The position numbers and the translations under genes are program-made. A DNA stretch of 64,000 nt from Ziziphus jujuba (taxonomy: Eukaryota; Streptophyta; Magnoliopsida; Rosales; Rhamnaceae). Below, piece after piece: positions 44,640-56,857 of this stretch (the stretch's first letter is position 1; the number at the start of each line of letters is the position of its first letter). Location of the stretch: assembly GCF_031755915.1 (NCBI RefSeq), contig NC_083385.1:19117001-19181000 (forward strand), written 5' to 3'. A model generated the notes under the pieces. The model did no database searches and was not told the origin of the DNA. It saw only the letters and a list, made by a program, of their open reading frames with translations.

Positions 44640-46189
44640 CAAACTAGTCTCAAGCTTTTGTCTGTTAGTGCCCCAAAGCTCTATATAAGCCTCGAGAATC
44701 ATGTCAACAAGGAGACAAATCCCAAAATACCCATTTTATCCCCCAAACCCCGAGAAATTCCTCTCTAGACCTGTGGGTCTAAAACAGGTTGCTTTGAACC
44801 CATTTACCATCAAACCAGGTCACCACCATTTTTTTCCCATTTCGAACACCCATCATCTACACTCATCAGCCTTAGAGGAAGCCCACATGGTGGTGAGCTC
44901 GGCCATGAAATTTCACGGAGAACGGCAGCCTGAAGCGCCCAGATCGGACCGCACGAGGTGGGTCATCGATTTTATTTTTTTTTTTGCTTTCCAACCATTC
45001 TAGGCCGATCCATACACTTATTCTACCATTGTTAGACCCTCTGAACTCATTTTCGTGCTTCTTTTGCCCAAATTCTTCACCGTTTGAGAGAGACAACAAC
45101 AGGAAGTTCAGCCGAGACTTCAACCAAGTTTTCTGACCATCGAAGGAACTTTTGGACCATGGTGAGCACACCATTGTGCTTCTTATTTCTTGGGGTTTTC
45201 GTAGATATAAAGTTTGTGAATTTTGGACACTATTTGATAATTTTTCCATTTTTGGATGAATTAGTTAAATACCGGATAAATTGGTACTGTATTTGGACAA
45301 AATTGATTAAATTGGTCAAAATTGGAGTTGGATTAGTGAAATTAGATATTATTAGGACCCATTAGAAGGTTCAATTTTGAAAGATTAGCTTTCAGATGAA
45401 AAATCCCAATTTTGGATACTAGGTCATAAAGGTACGCAGTATAATTGAACCATTCAGTGTCCAATTTATATAATTTTTAGTGGTATAAATTAATTTAAGA
45501 TATTTGCTGTTCACAAATATTTTTGATTTAATTGTTGGAGCCTGAGAAATATTTTATTATATTCCATACACTCTTGTTGAGTCTGGAAGCTGTCTTGTAG
45601 AGGAGCAGAAGTGAGCATTTGCAGTACAGTGAGTGGTTATAATTTCAAAATATTTTGGGCATGTAGCATAATATGTATGTGGTTTGAGTATTTTACATAT
45701 ATATATATATATCGTTTAATTTAAATGATTACTTTATGCATATATGAATATCAACATTTACATATATGTGTTATTATTTTATGTGGATTTTGATAAAATT
45801 TTAAATGGCTTTGATAAGATTTTAAATGGTTCATGGTGAACTTGTGGATCATGTTATATAAATATCCTTGTATTTGAATTGAGGTTTTAAATCACTTTGG
45901 TAAATAATTGATTTGAGATAGTATATTGAAAATTATATGATTTTATGCACGTTCAAATATTTTATAATTTTATGTGCTTAAAACTGTGGTATTTCTGGTT
46001 TTAGCATGAAATGATGATTTGAAAATTTTGAAATATTTAAGTAAGCAGTTGAATTTGAATATTAAATTATGATTTATAATACAGTATTGTTTGGAAAAGT
46101 ATATATGATCTTACAAGATTGTTTTAAAGATACTGTATTGGTTATTTTTAATTGATGTACCATATAATACCAGCGTCTCGGATCAGTAT

Positions 46190-46400
46190 TATAGTATAGC
46201 ATGCGGTTTGCCACGGTACCATGAGAATGGGTTCATCCCACAGGTTTATTATTGCCACAGTACCATGAGGTTGGGTTCATCCCATAGGTTTATTATTGCC
46301 ATAGGCAATGAGATTTGGTATATCCCCACGGTTTATTATATCCACGATATCTTTCGTATATTAAGGGTCGTGAGGTGGGTGTACCCCACGGTTTATAGTT
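46190..46400. repeat. Tandem repeat of about 53 bp, 3-4 copies, inside the hairpin domain
   Basis: Repeats of TTGCCACGGTACCATGAGA, then GGGTTCATCCCACAGGTTTA and TTA, with two good and one or two decayed copies. They occupy the interior of the same inverted-repeat domain that holds unrelated sequence in the other copies; the outer inverted repeats (ATGTACCATA at 46154 and TATGGTACAT at 46411) are kept. Confidence 0.75.
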
Positions 46401-47548
46401 AGATATATTGTATGGTACATTGTATATGTATTGAGTATATCGATGGTTTTCAAATATAGTGGTTATTACTGCACTTTTATAATTATTTCATGAAATTGTG
46501 TTTATAATATTTTATGCTCAATATTTATACTGTGCTTTAGGACAATGGGCACCGTCGGACAATGCGTCAGGATATTCTCGAGATGATTTTCAAAACAAAA
46601 TATTATAAAATCGTATTTAAAATGTATTTAATGGTGTTTTTATTATTTATTTTAATTTGAAATTCTAACATGAATTTTATGGAAATTTATTATGTTTTTA
46701 TTATCCATTCATATTAATGTTTTAAAAATGCATTTTACCATGATTTTACTATTTAAATTGATTAGTGTCTCTCATTGTTTTATTAGTTTATTAAGCAACT
46801 ATTATAATTTATTTATTGGAATCGATTTGTATTTTATTTATTATTTACTTCATTGATTTTGGGGTATAATAATATTGGGTTTTGTTAAAATGTTTTGAAA
46901 AGGGGGACTTTTCCAATTGAGTGGAATGGTGAGGATTTTGAGAGAAAAATGTAAATTTTACTTATTTACAATTAGATAATTACTTATTTATTTATTATTA
47001 ATTAATCAATTTTATTATAGTATTATTACTGTTATTATTGTTATTGTATAGTAGTGTATAATAAATTAGGTTACTCACTAAGATGATTAGTATCTTATAT
47101 TTTCAAATTTGTTCCCCTAGACCCAGGTTAGTAGATGTGATCGATCGAAGCAAGCTCGACGTTTAGTTGTTGTCGAATTCCAAGGAGTCCTTTCTTTCTT
47201 TTCCTTCCTACCTTATATTATTTCTTTTCACACTTTGTTGTATTAAATTCCATAATTATTTGTAAACCTTCGATGCTTTGTATACTATGTGGATGCATTT
47301 ATATAATATTACAGTGGATCCCTGTAAAATTGAAGTGCTAAAACTTTGTGAAAATAAATTATAGTAAGGTGGGATGAATAAGAAGATATTGTTAGAAGTA
47401 TATTTTCTGTGTAGAAAATTTTGTGGCAAGTCCAACCCTTAGAGGAGATGCTGCCGGATTTTCCATCGTAGGGTCCGGTAGTGATTTCCTAGGATCAGCG
47501 CTTGTCTGGGGTTCCGATGAGGAATTTTGGACAGGTCCTGACAGCTTG

Positions 47549-48449
<901 letters not shown>

Positions 48450-48494
48450 CATATAAGATCTACCTCGTTCACCGACTGCATAGGAGTAGACATT

Positions 48495-48762
48495 TTTTGA
48501 TGCAAGAAAATGATAAAGCAGTAAGAAAGGTCCCAAATGGCCAAAGAAGAAAGGGGCCACCAAAAGTAATAGACAACAAGGTCACGTTCTTTATACCAGT
48601 TTGCTTCAATTGGCGCACAATAATTAAACCAATTCACTTCGTAGGTGATTTTGTTATTGCCCACCAAAGAGATAATTCTTTCCGTGTTTGTAGCTCTCTG
48701 TATATAAGCTAAATCATATTTCTACCTCCCTAGCTATACTTTAAAATAAATAAGTAAATAAA
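48495..48762 (+). promoter_or_regulatory. 5' flank of type-A NHL copy
   Basis: Contains the shared upstream landmarks GATGCAAGAAAATGATAAAG, GGCCAAAGAAGAAAGGG, TTGCTTCAATTGG, GCCCACCAAAGAGA and TTTGTAGCTCTCTGTATATA. The last could include a TATA-like sequence, but that is not proven. Confidence 0.5.
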
Positions 48763-49394
48763 ATGGCTTCCATTAGTAGTACTTCCAAGTCTGATGATCA
48801 GAAGCATTATCCAGACAAAGACGCAGCCCAGAAAAAGCAAAATGGTGAGTCGTCGTCGTCGTGATCGAGCAAATGAAGTACATGGCAATTGTGGTTCTAG
48901 TCATAATCGTGGTGATGAATGCAGCAATGGGAACGATTTGGGTAGTGGTGAAACAAACGCCTAGTTTATGATATCGAATACGGTTTTGTTAAAGAGCAAA
49001 GGGAACAAACACAGCTTTTAGGTGCAAATTGAGCTTTGTGGTGAGGTCCTATAATCCCAAAAAGAAGTCCACCATATCCATCAAGATTTACAATAGTTAC
49101 AGTGAAAATAAAACTGCTACTCCTGTCAGGAGCGTAGAGAATTTCTCTCAACCGTTCAATGTGACTCGGATTCGTTTCTGAGTTCCGGTGCAGATCTCGA
49201 CCGTGTATGGTGAAGACGTGATTGAGTACCTACAGCACGGCAGAATCACAACCAACAATTCGGTCAAGGCAGAGATGAGGTTTGGATTTGGAAATTGGAA
49301 GTCTAATTCTCGACCTATTGGGATTTATTGTCAGCCTGCTGTTTTAATGCCGGACAACAATTTTCAAGCCACTTATTGCTGTGTTGATCTTTGA
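48763..49394 (+). pseudogene. NHL (LEA_2) pseudogene, type A
   Basis: From ATG at 48763: MASISSTSKSDDQKHYPDKD followed by AAQKKQNGESSSS, then an early TGA at about 48862 where the serine-rich stretch is altered. Beyond it the gene is recognisable as a membrane helix region (48880-48950), SYNPKKKSTIS-type motif, NFSQPFNVTRIRF, LQHGRITTNNSVKAEMRFGF, GNWKSNSRPIGIYCQP and a C-terminus with TYCCVDL at 49394. Several further indels and stops lie between (TAG at about 48961; TGA at about 49180). It is closest in architecture to the copies at 15890 and 17752. Confidence 0.8.
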
Positions 49395-50205
49395 TATGAA
49401 TTGTTATTATTATTTTCCACTTATTGCTATGTTGATCTTTAATATGCATTGTTATTATTCTTTTTTCTTTGTGTTTGAAAGACCACGATTTGATGTTTTT
49501 GAATTTTTTTTTTTTTTTCCATTGCGTTTCGGTATTGTCGATTATAATAAGTTGTTTATTTTCTAGCTGTATAACTGATCAGAAAATTCATATATAAATA
49601 CTATTTGTTTTGTTTGTGCTAGGGACAATCATCAATATGGAATTTATATATGTTATTTGTCAATTTAAATGACTCTTCTAGAAACGATTAAGTTTTCTCA
49701 AATTAAGGTTTTAAAATAAAATAAAAAATTAACATTTAAGACAATTAGTATTGGCCAATTATGGTTTCATTTGTGATTATCATTTATGACAAATAGGAGT
49801 ATTATATATATATATATATATATTATAAGTATACTTCACAAAAATTATATAAGTATACTTCATTTGTGATCCATCTCATGTTAGATTTTGTTAATGTGGT
49901 TCAACCTTATATAATCATGCTTAAATAAAGTTTTTAATATAAAATTTAACATGGAATTTTTTTTTTTCTTTTCAACTTTGAATCACATTAAAGATTAAAA
50001 TTTAAAATTATATTTATTAATTATCAAATCCTTATAAAATTAATTTTTCTTAAATAGAAATTTACTATGTCACTAAACTAATATTTAAAAACTTTTTAAA
50101 TTTTAAATTTTAAATTTTGATATAATTTAATAATTATTAAAAATAGATTTTAGAATAATAAAATAAAATAAATATTATTTGAAAGTTATGAATATATTAT
50201 ATATA
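49395..50205. other. 3' flank and AT-rich intergenic, no gene seen
   Basis: 49395-49600 includes a partial repeat of the gene end (CCACTTATTGCTATGTTGAT at about 49420) and the CATTGCGTTTCGGTATTGTC block shared with 18440. The remainder is AT-rich with no recognised feature. Confidence 0.55.
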
Positions 50206-50209
50206 TATA

Positions 50210-50470
50210 CACGCACAAAAAAGGAGCAATATTACCTCCGTGCGTCACATGCTAAGACTATTAGGGAATCAATTGATACAAGAAAAGGATAGAGGACGAA
50301 AAAGAGAAAGAAGAATAAAAGGAAAAAAGTCACGGTAAGAATACACAACAAAGGGGCGTTTTCTTTATGCACCAATTAGACGATTGCAAGTGTTCCCCCA
50401 CGAAATACAAAATAATATTTTTAGATTCTATCTGCGATCCCACTTCTTTTTAGCTTGTCTCTAACTCCTA
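50210..50470 (+). repeat. Orphan copy of the type-B NHL 5' flank
   Basis: Matches the flanks at 16740, 30050 and 50940: AATATTACCTCCGTGC, GATACAAGAAAAGGATAGAG, CAAGTGTTCCCCCACGAAA, GATTCTATCTGCGATCCCAC and TTTTTAGCTTGTCTCTA. No NHL coding sequence follows; the next 260 bp are of different character and then a second flank copy begins. Confidence 0.6.
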
Positions 50471-50479
50471 TTGAATCCC

Positions 50480-50735
50480 TTTAACTCAACTACAGAAAAG
50501 TGGAAGGGCCACTATAAAAGCTAGAAGTGGCTTATAGTATGGTAGTCGGCCTAAGGCATCACGACAACAAAAAAGTATCTTTATGAATGAATCTTAAGAC
50601 CAATCAAAGAGGCTGAGAGTAAGCGTAGGCTCACCGGTAAACTCTTCTATCTTTCTTTGCCAAAGAAGGAGAGAAGTAACTCGTTTTAGAAGCTTCGCTT
50701 CTGGGACAAAGCCAAGCCTAAATGATCAATCTTAT
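50480..50735. other. GC-richer insert, possibly organelle-derived
   Basis: About 250 bp clearly richer in G+C than its surroundings, with TAAGCGTAGGCTCACCGGTA, TTTCTTTGCCAAAGAAGGAG and AAGCTTCGCTTCTGGGACAA. The texture resembles plant mitochondrial intergenic DNA, but this is an impression only. It sits between two NHL 5' flank copies. Confidence 0.25.
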
Positions 50736-50887
50736 AAAATTACTCTTAGAAAATGATACTTTTTTTTATTTTGATAAACTATTTATAAATTCTTAATCAT
50801 ACATAAATTAGATTCAACCGTTGCTATGTAGAGAATACTAATAATTTATAAATTGAAAATAGTTTGCAGGAGATCGAATATATGAGA

Positions 50888-50908
50888 TATATATATATAT
50901 ATATATAA

Positions 50909-50936
<28 letters not shown>
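50888..50936. repeat. TA/GA compound microsatellite
   Basis: TATATA...TA followed by AAAGAGAGAGA...GA, immediately before the second type-B NHL flank. Confidence 0.9.
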
Positions 50937-50940
<4 letters not shown>

Positions 50941-51350
50941 CAATACTACCTCCATGCTTCAAACGTCAGCGTACCAGAACTACTAATTAAGGGGTCTTGA
51001 TTTTGATGCAAGAAAAGATAAAGGAGGGAGGGGGCCAAAAAATAAATAAAATAAAAACAGCTTATTTAAAGAATGTACAAGAAGGGTCATGTTTTTTATA
51101 CTAGTATATATGCATCAATTGGTGTACTCCAATTAAACTGATGCTAAGCATTACCCCACACCAAAAGCAAAATAATGTTGGATTTTTTTTTCCCCCCAAC
51201 GATCCCACTTGTTCTTCGCTTACCTCTATCAATTAAAACATTTCTATTTCAATATTCATTGTCATCCACTTCAAAATTAACAAAATTCCAGGTTAAATCT
51301 GTCTTTTATTATTACAATTATTATTATTATAATTATTTTCTCACACAACA

Positions 51351-51557
51351 ATGGCTTCCAGTTCCAAGTCTAAGCGGCTAACCGATCACAAAGAAGAAGA
51401 TCAAGCAGAGAAAAAATCAGAGAAAAAGCACCCGCCATCGCAAGAAAGGTACATAGCTTTTCTGGTTCAGCCATAGTTGTGGTGATTAGTCTAGCCTTGG
51501 GTATTAATTGGGCAATGGTCAAACCCAAACGTCCAAAGGTTGTTGTTGAAACGTATT
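51351..51557 (+). pseudogene. NHL pseudogene, type B, frame-shifted and truncated
   Basis: Begins MASSSKSKRLTDHKEEDQAE, then KKSEKKHPPSQERYIAFLVQ and a TAG stop. A missing T in CTGGTTCAGCCATAG (CTGGTTCTAGCCATAG in relatives) shifts the frame inside the membrane helix. The alternate frame continues through ...GINWAMVKPKRPKVVVE, as in the intact gene. Homology ends near 51557, where an unrelated AT-rich element begins. The promoter region (50940-51350) is well preserved. Confidence 0.8.
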
Positions 51558-53474
51558 TAAATGCAAGGCCCAATGATAATCAAAACCCAAATTGATTGTG
51601 GCCTTAACAAATATTAAGGCTTTTAGTTCAAATAAGTAATTCAATCAAATTAGTTTGTGGTTCACAAATCAAACATCCAATGCATATGGATTATTAATTA
51701 AATTAAATTGTGTTTTATAATGGATTGTTCAATTAAATTAAAATGTCTAAACAAATCAAATAGACTTTTTGATTTAAAATTAATTGGCTTTCAATCCATC
51801 AAAATAAAGGGTTGCCAATTAAATTAACTTGACATATAACCAAACCAAATGTCAAATAAAAAAATATATCCAATTAATTTTAGAGGTCTATTAATGCCCA
51901 AATATTTTAATAGTAAATTAAAATGAAAAGAATCATTAAATAACAATTCAAAAAAGACTTTTAAAATTAATAATCATATCAAATTAATAACTATTCTATA
52001 AACCCTGCTCAATAAAAGGATAATTGTTTTCAAATATCAAACTTTGAATTTAATACTTGGCATATAACTCAAAAAAATAAAAAATTGCTAAGTAATAATT
52101 TCAGCACACTAAAACGTAATGGGTGGTGAAACCAAGAAACGATTGCATGTATTTGAGATTTGAAGGATGCCAATCTAGTTAGGATGTATCTTTGTTCTTA
52201 TGATCCATAACTCTTTTAGCTTAAAATTTAAATAATTTTATTTCTTCAAATTTTCCAAATCAAATAATCTAAACGAATTAAATTGGACTATAAATCAATA
52301 AAAAATTGCTAAGTTTTCCATGATCATTTTCAATGAATACAATCGACTTGATTCCATAAATGATATGTAGCCAGCCTAGTCCCACATTAGGTTTAGTTCA
52401 AATTTCCAAATAAATCATTTAAATTTCCAAATTCCAAAGTTTCAAAACAAATCCATATTTTCTGAACTTTCCAAAAAAAGAACCATTTTCCTAAGATATA
52501 ATTAGAATTAAAAGGTGTTTCCTTGTCCCAAGTGATTGTAATTAAGGGTTACACAACATTGAATAAGTCGGACCTAACTTTAATAAACTTTTATAGGGTA
52601 TAGGTGAAACATCGATTTGTGAATGTTAATTTTTTTCACAATCATATTTTTGGTATATGCCTAGTGGGACCCATTTTCCCTTTCATCTCCAATTATTCTA
52701 AATTATTCATGTTTTTGTTGTGTTACATATAACATGGCACCAAAGGTAACAATCTTCTTGCATGAGCTACCAACGGCAAAAGGAAAGAGGATTTAGGGTT
52801 ACCTTTTCCATTACTGAAAGTCCTTTGTACTTATAAACGCCAAAGCAGTTTGAGATTTCTAAGGCTGAATGCTTTCTCAAACTCTAACAGGGGAAGTTGT
52901 AAAGAACTTGAAAGAGATACAATCCATATCCACCAAAAGGTGAGTTTTTAAGGCTGCCAAGGTCTCAAATCCATTACTTTAAGCAATGCTTGTTAAGATA
53001 TCTATGCTGGCCTTTACTTTAGTTGTAACAATCAAGGCTCCAAGGAAGAAGCTATCACGAGTTGAGTATCAACATGCGACCAAATCATGATTGGCTTCAT
53101 CCTAATCAGCTTTGTCACTGCTAAATTTAAAATGCTGACACATATTAAAGAGGAAGACACTCCATATTCTTCAGCAAACGACCCCCAAATCTTTTGGTCA
53201 TTTAATCAAAGTTCAACTCCTAAAACAAAGTTTAGCTCTTGGTTTTGTACAAATTGTGGAGGCAGGATCTAATTTTGCATCCACTTTTTCGATTAAAAAA
53301 AAAAAAAAAAAAGATCCTGGAGCTATGTAAGTTCTAGTTATTGGGACATTACTGGTCAAGATCAACTTTAGGAAAAGTGATGTGAGATGCAAAAAATGAA
53401 GAATGAAAAAGATGCAAAAATTGCAAAGCTTATGGAAAAACTAGCCCAATAAGCAATTCTACACTCACAAGAGA

Positions 53475-54716
53475 TTGAATGACGTAGGTCAAACATCAAC
53501 AACTCCAATTCCTTCAATTGCTTCAATTTCTCCAAGTGATTTGAAGTTACTCATTGCAGCAGTTATTAGAGAATATCAAGCTTCACTAGATCTACCTATT
53601 CTTGGATACCACAAGCCATATCTTGCTCACTATGATCGAGTTCCATTTCTCTATCATTATATAAAACCAAATTTTGAGGAGTTTGATTGTATAAATGGTT
53701 CACCTCATGAGCATTTGGCATACTTCATTTCAGCCTGTGGAGAATTAGTTGAGCTACATGCCTTACTAACAAGGCAATTTATGCAGCCACTCAAGAGAAC
53801 TGCTTTAACGGGGTACACGCAACTTCCACTGAGTTCAATCATCCTTAGGATGACTTGTGGAAAGCATTCTTCGCTTAATTTGTGAGTTCTCAAAAAAGAG
53901 TTTTAATCATTGATCTTGCTAAAGCTAAAGAAAAGCCACGTGAAAGTGTCAATGAATTTGTTATAGAATGGAGGAATATTAATCTTCAATGCTCAGAAAA
54001 ACTATATGAGCAAACTGCAATTCAATTGTGCTCAAATAATCTACTCTCTAAAATTGCAACGTCTGTAAGCACTGTAAGGCCTTAGTCACTCAACGTACTT
54101 GTTTCAAAAGCAAGCAATGCTGAGAGACATATGAACCATCAAAAATTTACTTCCCAAAAGGTTCATGTTAAATAGAACGAAAATAATTTTAGTGAAAAAG
54201 AACAATGATCACCTCAATCAAAAATGGAAAAGCAAAAATGAAGCATAAAAGTGGCTCACACTTTAAAGAAAGGAAAGAAGTCAAATATTCTTTCACTGAT
54301 TATTATGTCAAAGAAATTTTTGATGAGTTGTTTGCATCCAATGCATTAACACTTCTTAAGCCAAAAAGGCTTTTAAAAGTAAATATGATTGATGACTCAA
54401 AATATTGTTGGTATCACAGGTTCGTCATTCATCTGATAAATGAATGCTATTCTTCAAAAACATCTTTGAAGAAAAGATAAAAAGGAAGGAGATCATAATG
54501 GATGGATCTACTTGTTCAAAGGACTTTGCTTCATCCAACAATATCTCTATAACAAAAAGGGCAATTCCAATTGCCTTTGAAGTGGAAAATAAAGTCACTG
54601 TTGTCCATACTCACGCTGACATGCCTCAATTGGCAAATCCCAATATTCTAACTTTAGATGAACTCGTGACTAAACCACACTACCAAATTTGGATATATGG
54701 TATGACCTTTCGATAA
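53475..54716 (+). pseudogene. Broken Ty3/Gypsy gag
   Basis: Successive frames give the plant Gypsy gag order: LNDVGQTSTTPIPS leader; FDCINGSPHEHLAYFISACG with LLTRQFMQPLKRTALTGYTQ LP (53690-53835); after a frameshift near 53850, SSQKRVLIIDLAKAKEKP and ESVNEFVIEWRNINLQCSEK (53882-54085); a stop, then LVSKASNAERH; then EVKYSFTDYYVKEIFDELF, DDSKYCWYHRFVIHLINECY (54205-54480), the YC.YHR..H....C motif of this gag class. Multiple stops and frameshifts show it is inactive. No in-frame ATG start is preserved. Gag forms the particle that packages the element RNA; this copy cannot. Confidence 0.78.
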
Positions 54717-56524
54717 CAGAGGATGAAACCTAGGATGGATGGCAAACTTATGTCAGCAAGAAATCAACAAAGTTGTCAGTTCTTCTTGCTTTGATGCAAA
54801 ATTTTCAAAGCATATTGCAAGGAATAATCAAGGTAAAACAGAGACAAAGAAGAAAATGGAATCCAAGAAGAGAGTTCCAATCATTGAGAAATAAAAATAT
54901 CAGCAATCAATAAGAACTCTAATTACTCTTACTTAATTCTTACCAAAAGAATTATGTAAGAACCACTTGGTAGATGACACAGATAAAATGACCTCAAAAA
55001 GTCATCTCTACACAAAGTGAGAAGAGTAAATCTTCAAAACTTCAAGAAAGGGAAAAAAAGTCATGTCTTCAATTGATGAAGAAAACTTTTCCAAAAGCAA
55101 ATCCAATGGAGAGTATAAAGCAAAATCTTCCACGTGCATGGGATGCAGATTATATTACATGGAGAATGCAATGAAAATTTAAATTAAGAAAAGAGGATGG
55201 ACTCTGCATCATCATTGAAGTCTTTCCAAAAGGGAAAAGATGAGTTTTTTGGCTAAAAAAGAGCAATGCATCTATTTTGACATAAATAGAAAGTTCATTA
55301 CAAAAAAATATATGCTTTAAAAAAAAAAAAAAAAAAAGAGAACTTAGAAAAGGAAGTAAAAAAATTTTTTTTTTTTTTAAAAAAAAGAAGCCTAAAAACC
55401 AGAAGCAAAAATAAATAAATAACTAAATAAAGCTTCACAAAAAATATATATAGAAGCTTAAAAAAATTGATTGCGTAAACTGTGAATGACTTGCTCCCAT
55501 AAAAGATACATAAAGGATCTAGAAATCATCTAGATGCAGCCACAAAATAAAAGCAAATCCATTTCTCCACTTAAAGCATATATAAGTGGGTAACTAAAAT
55601 TTTTGACAAAGCTATCAAAAAATAAATAAATTAAACGTCTTCCTATAAAAATATTTGAGTTATAGCATTCAAGATATCTTTATGCATTCAAAAAAGTCAC
55701 AAAAATGACATGGATCTTCAAAAGCTCTACAACTTTCAAGATTGGTCTCTCCAAATCAACATTGTGTAACAATCACTCAAGTGAAACAAGTCAATGATTT
55801 CCATATCACAAGAAGAAATCCATAGCTCATCATTGCAATGATTGTAAAATCCTAGGCAAAAGGGTTCAAATTTCGTAAAGCTCACCGGAAATATCAACTC
55901 AATCTACTTCTCAAGTATGACTGAAAGTTCTTTATGCCCCCAAACTTAAGAAGCTTTATTTGAACTGTCTTCCCAATCAAATCAAAATTGAAGATGAAGA
56001 AAGAAAATTAGGGTTCGAGCATTGCACGCGTATATAAATTACTGGGCACATGCTCAATGGGGCAACTTTGAACAAAAAAATTTCAAAAGGAAAAAAATGA
56101 ATAAAAAAAAGGTGATAAGATAAGGAGAAAGATTTGGGGAGAGCAATTATTCCCAAATCAAATTCTTTCTATGTTTTCAAAATTAAAAAAAAAAATCAAA
56201 AATCAAAAATGGAGTTTCAAAATACAAAATTGAAATTCAAAGTCTTATATTTTGAGTCCTCAACTTCTATAAGTTGAAGGAGAAACCAGAAAGAAAAAAA
56301 AAAAGGTTGGAAAAAGCGGAAGAAGGCTAAAAAATACCCAAAAAAAAAATTAATAATAATAATAATAAAATATAGACATTATGCAAGAAAAAATAAGGAG
56401 AGTTATTAGAAGAAAAATAGAAAGGTGATTGCCAAGCTGCTGCTTCTACTTTTTTTATTTATTTTTCTAATCAAATATTTTCTTTGGATTTGTTTTCCAA
56501 TAATTTGGCTTAAAGAAATTTTGT

Positions 56525-56790
56525 GGATATTCCTGAAAAGCATCATGAAGGTTGGTAAATAAGTCTAGTTTATCAGTATTCAACCGTAGGGAATCCTGCA
56601 GGTATTCCTAACAGGCATGGATATTTAAATAAAGAGTAGCGTCACAGCCTTGGAGAATCATATGGATATTCTTGACAGGCATCATGGGCACTGATTTTAA
56701 GGTATTGATAAATAAAGATCCGTATCTTAGCTTTTAGGGAATCCTACAGGTATTCCTGATAGGCGCAATCATGGGTACTGATTTTAAAAT
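56525..56790. repeat. Imperfect short repeats
   Basis: GGAATCCTGCAGGTATTCCT (56590), GAATCATATGGATATTCTTG (56655) and GGAATCCTACAGGTATTCCT (56738) are spaced 64-84 bp apart, each followed by GACAGGC/GATAGGC and ATCATGGG(C/T)A-type sequence. Each core is itself near-palindromic. Function unknown. Confidence 0.6.
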
Positions 56791-56857
56791 TTGACTTAAA
56801 AATCCTAATAAATTTAAATAAATTCTTATAGTGTTTAAGGTCATAGGAGTCCAAAGG

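Larger units (their letters stand above)
41104..47543 (-). mobile_element. 3-kb-family element, divergent interior, interrupted
   Basis: Left end TGTAACAATCCGTACCGAA at 41104, right end GGACAGGTCCTGACA at 47543. It is split by a plus-strand copy at 41336-44639; without that it is about 3.1 kb. Both terminal blocks are family-typical, but the middle (44650-46550) differs from the other copies and carries a short 46190-46400 tandem array within its inverted-repeat domain (46152-46421). Flanking pentamers GAGAT and GCTTG do not match, so it is old, rearranged or recombined between two insertions. Confidence 0.72.
51558..56857 (+). mobile_element. Decayed gag-only Ty3/Gypsy-type retroelement (boundaries uncertain)
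   Basis: A 5.3-kb block between the truncated NHL pseudogene and the next 3-kb element. It contains a broken gag region (53475-54716). TGGCACCAAAGG at 52735-52746, preceded by TAACA, could be a primer-binding site, which would make 51558-52734 the 5' LTR, but I cannot find a matching 3' LTR. No protease, reverse transcriptase or integrase motif is visible, so the element is truncated or of the non-autonomous gag-only type. The 3' part (54720-56857) is A-rich and featureless apart from short repeats at 56525-56790. Confidence 0.6.

Noticed and set aside
44701..45365. Open frames of about 100-125 codons between 44.7 and 45.4 kb
   Set aside because: They lie in the interior of the divergent element copy, occur on both strands and show no recognisable domain.
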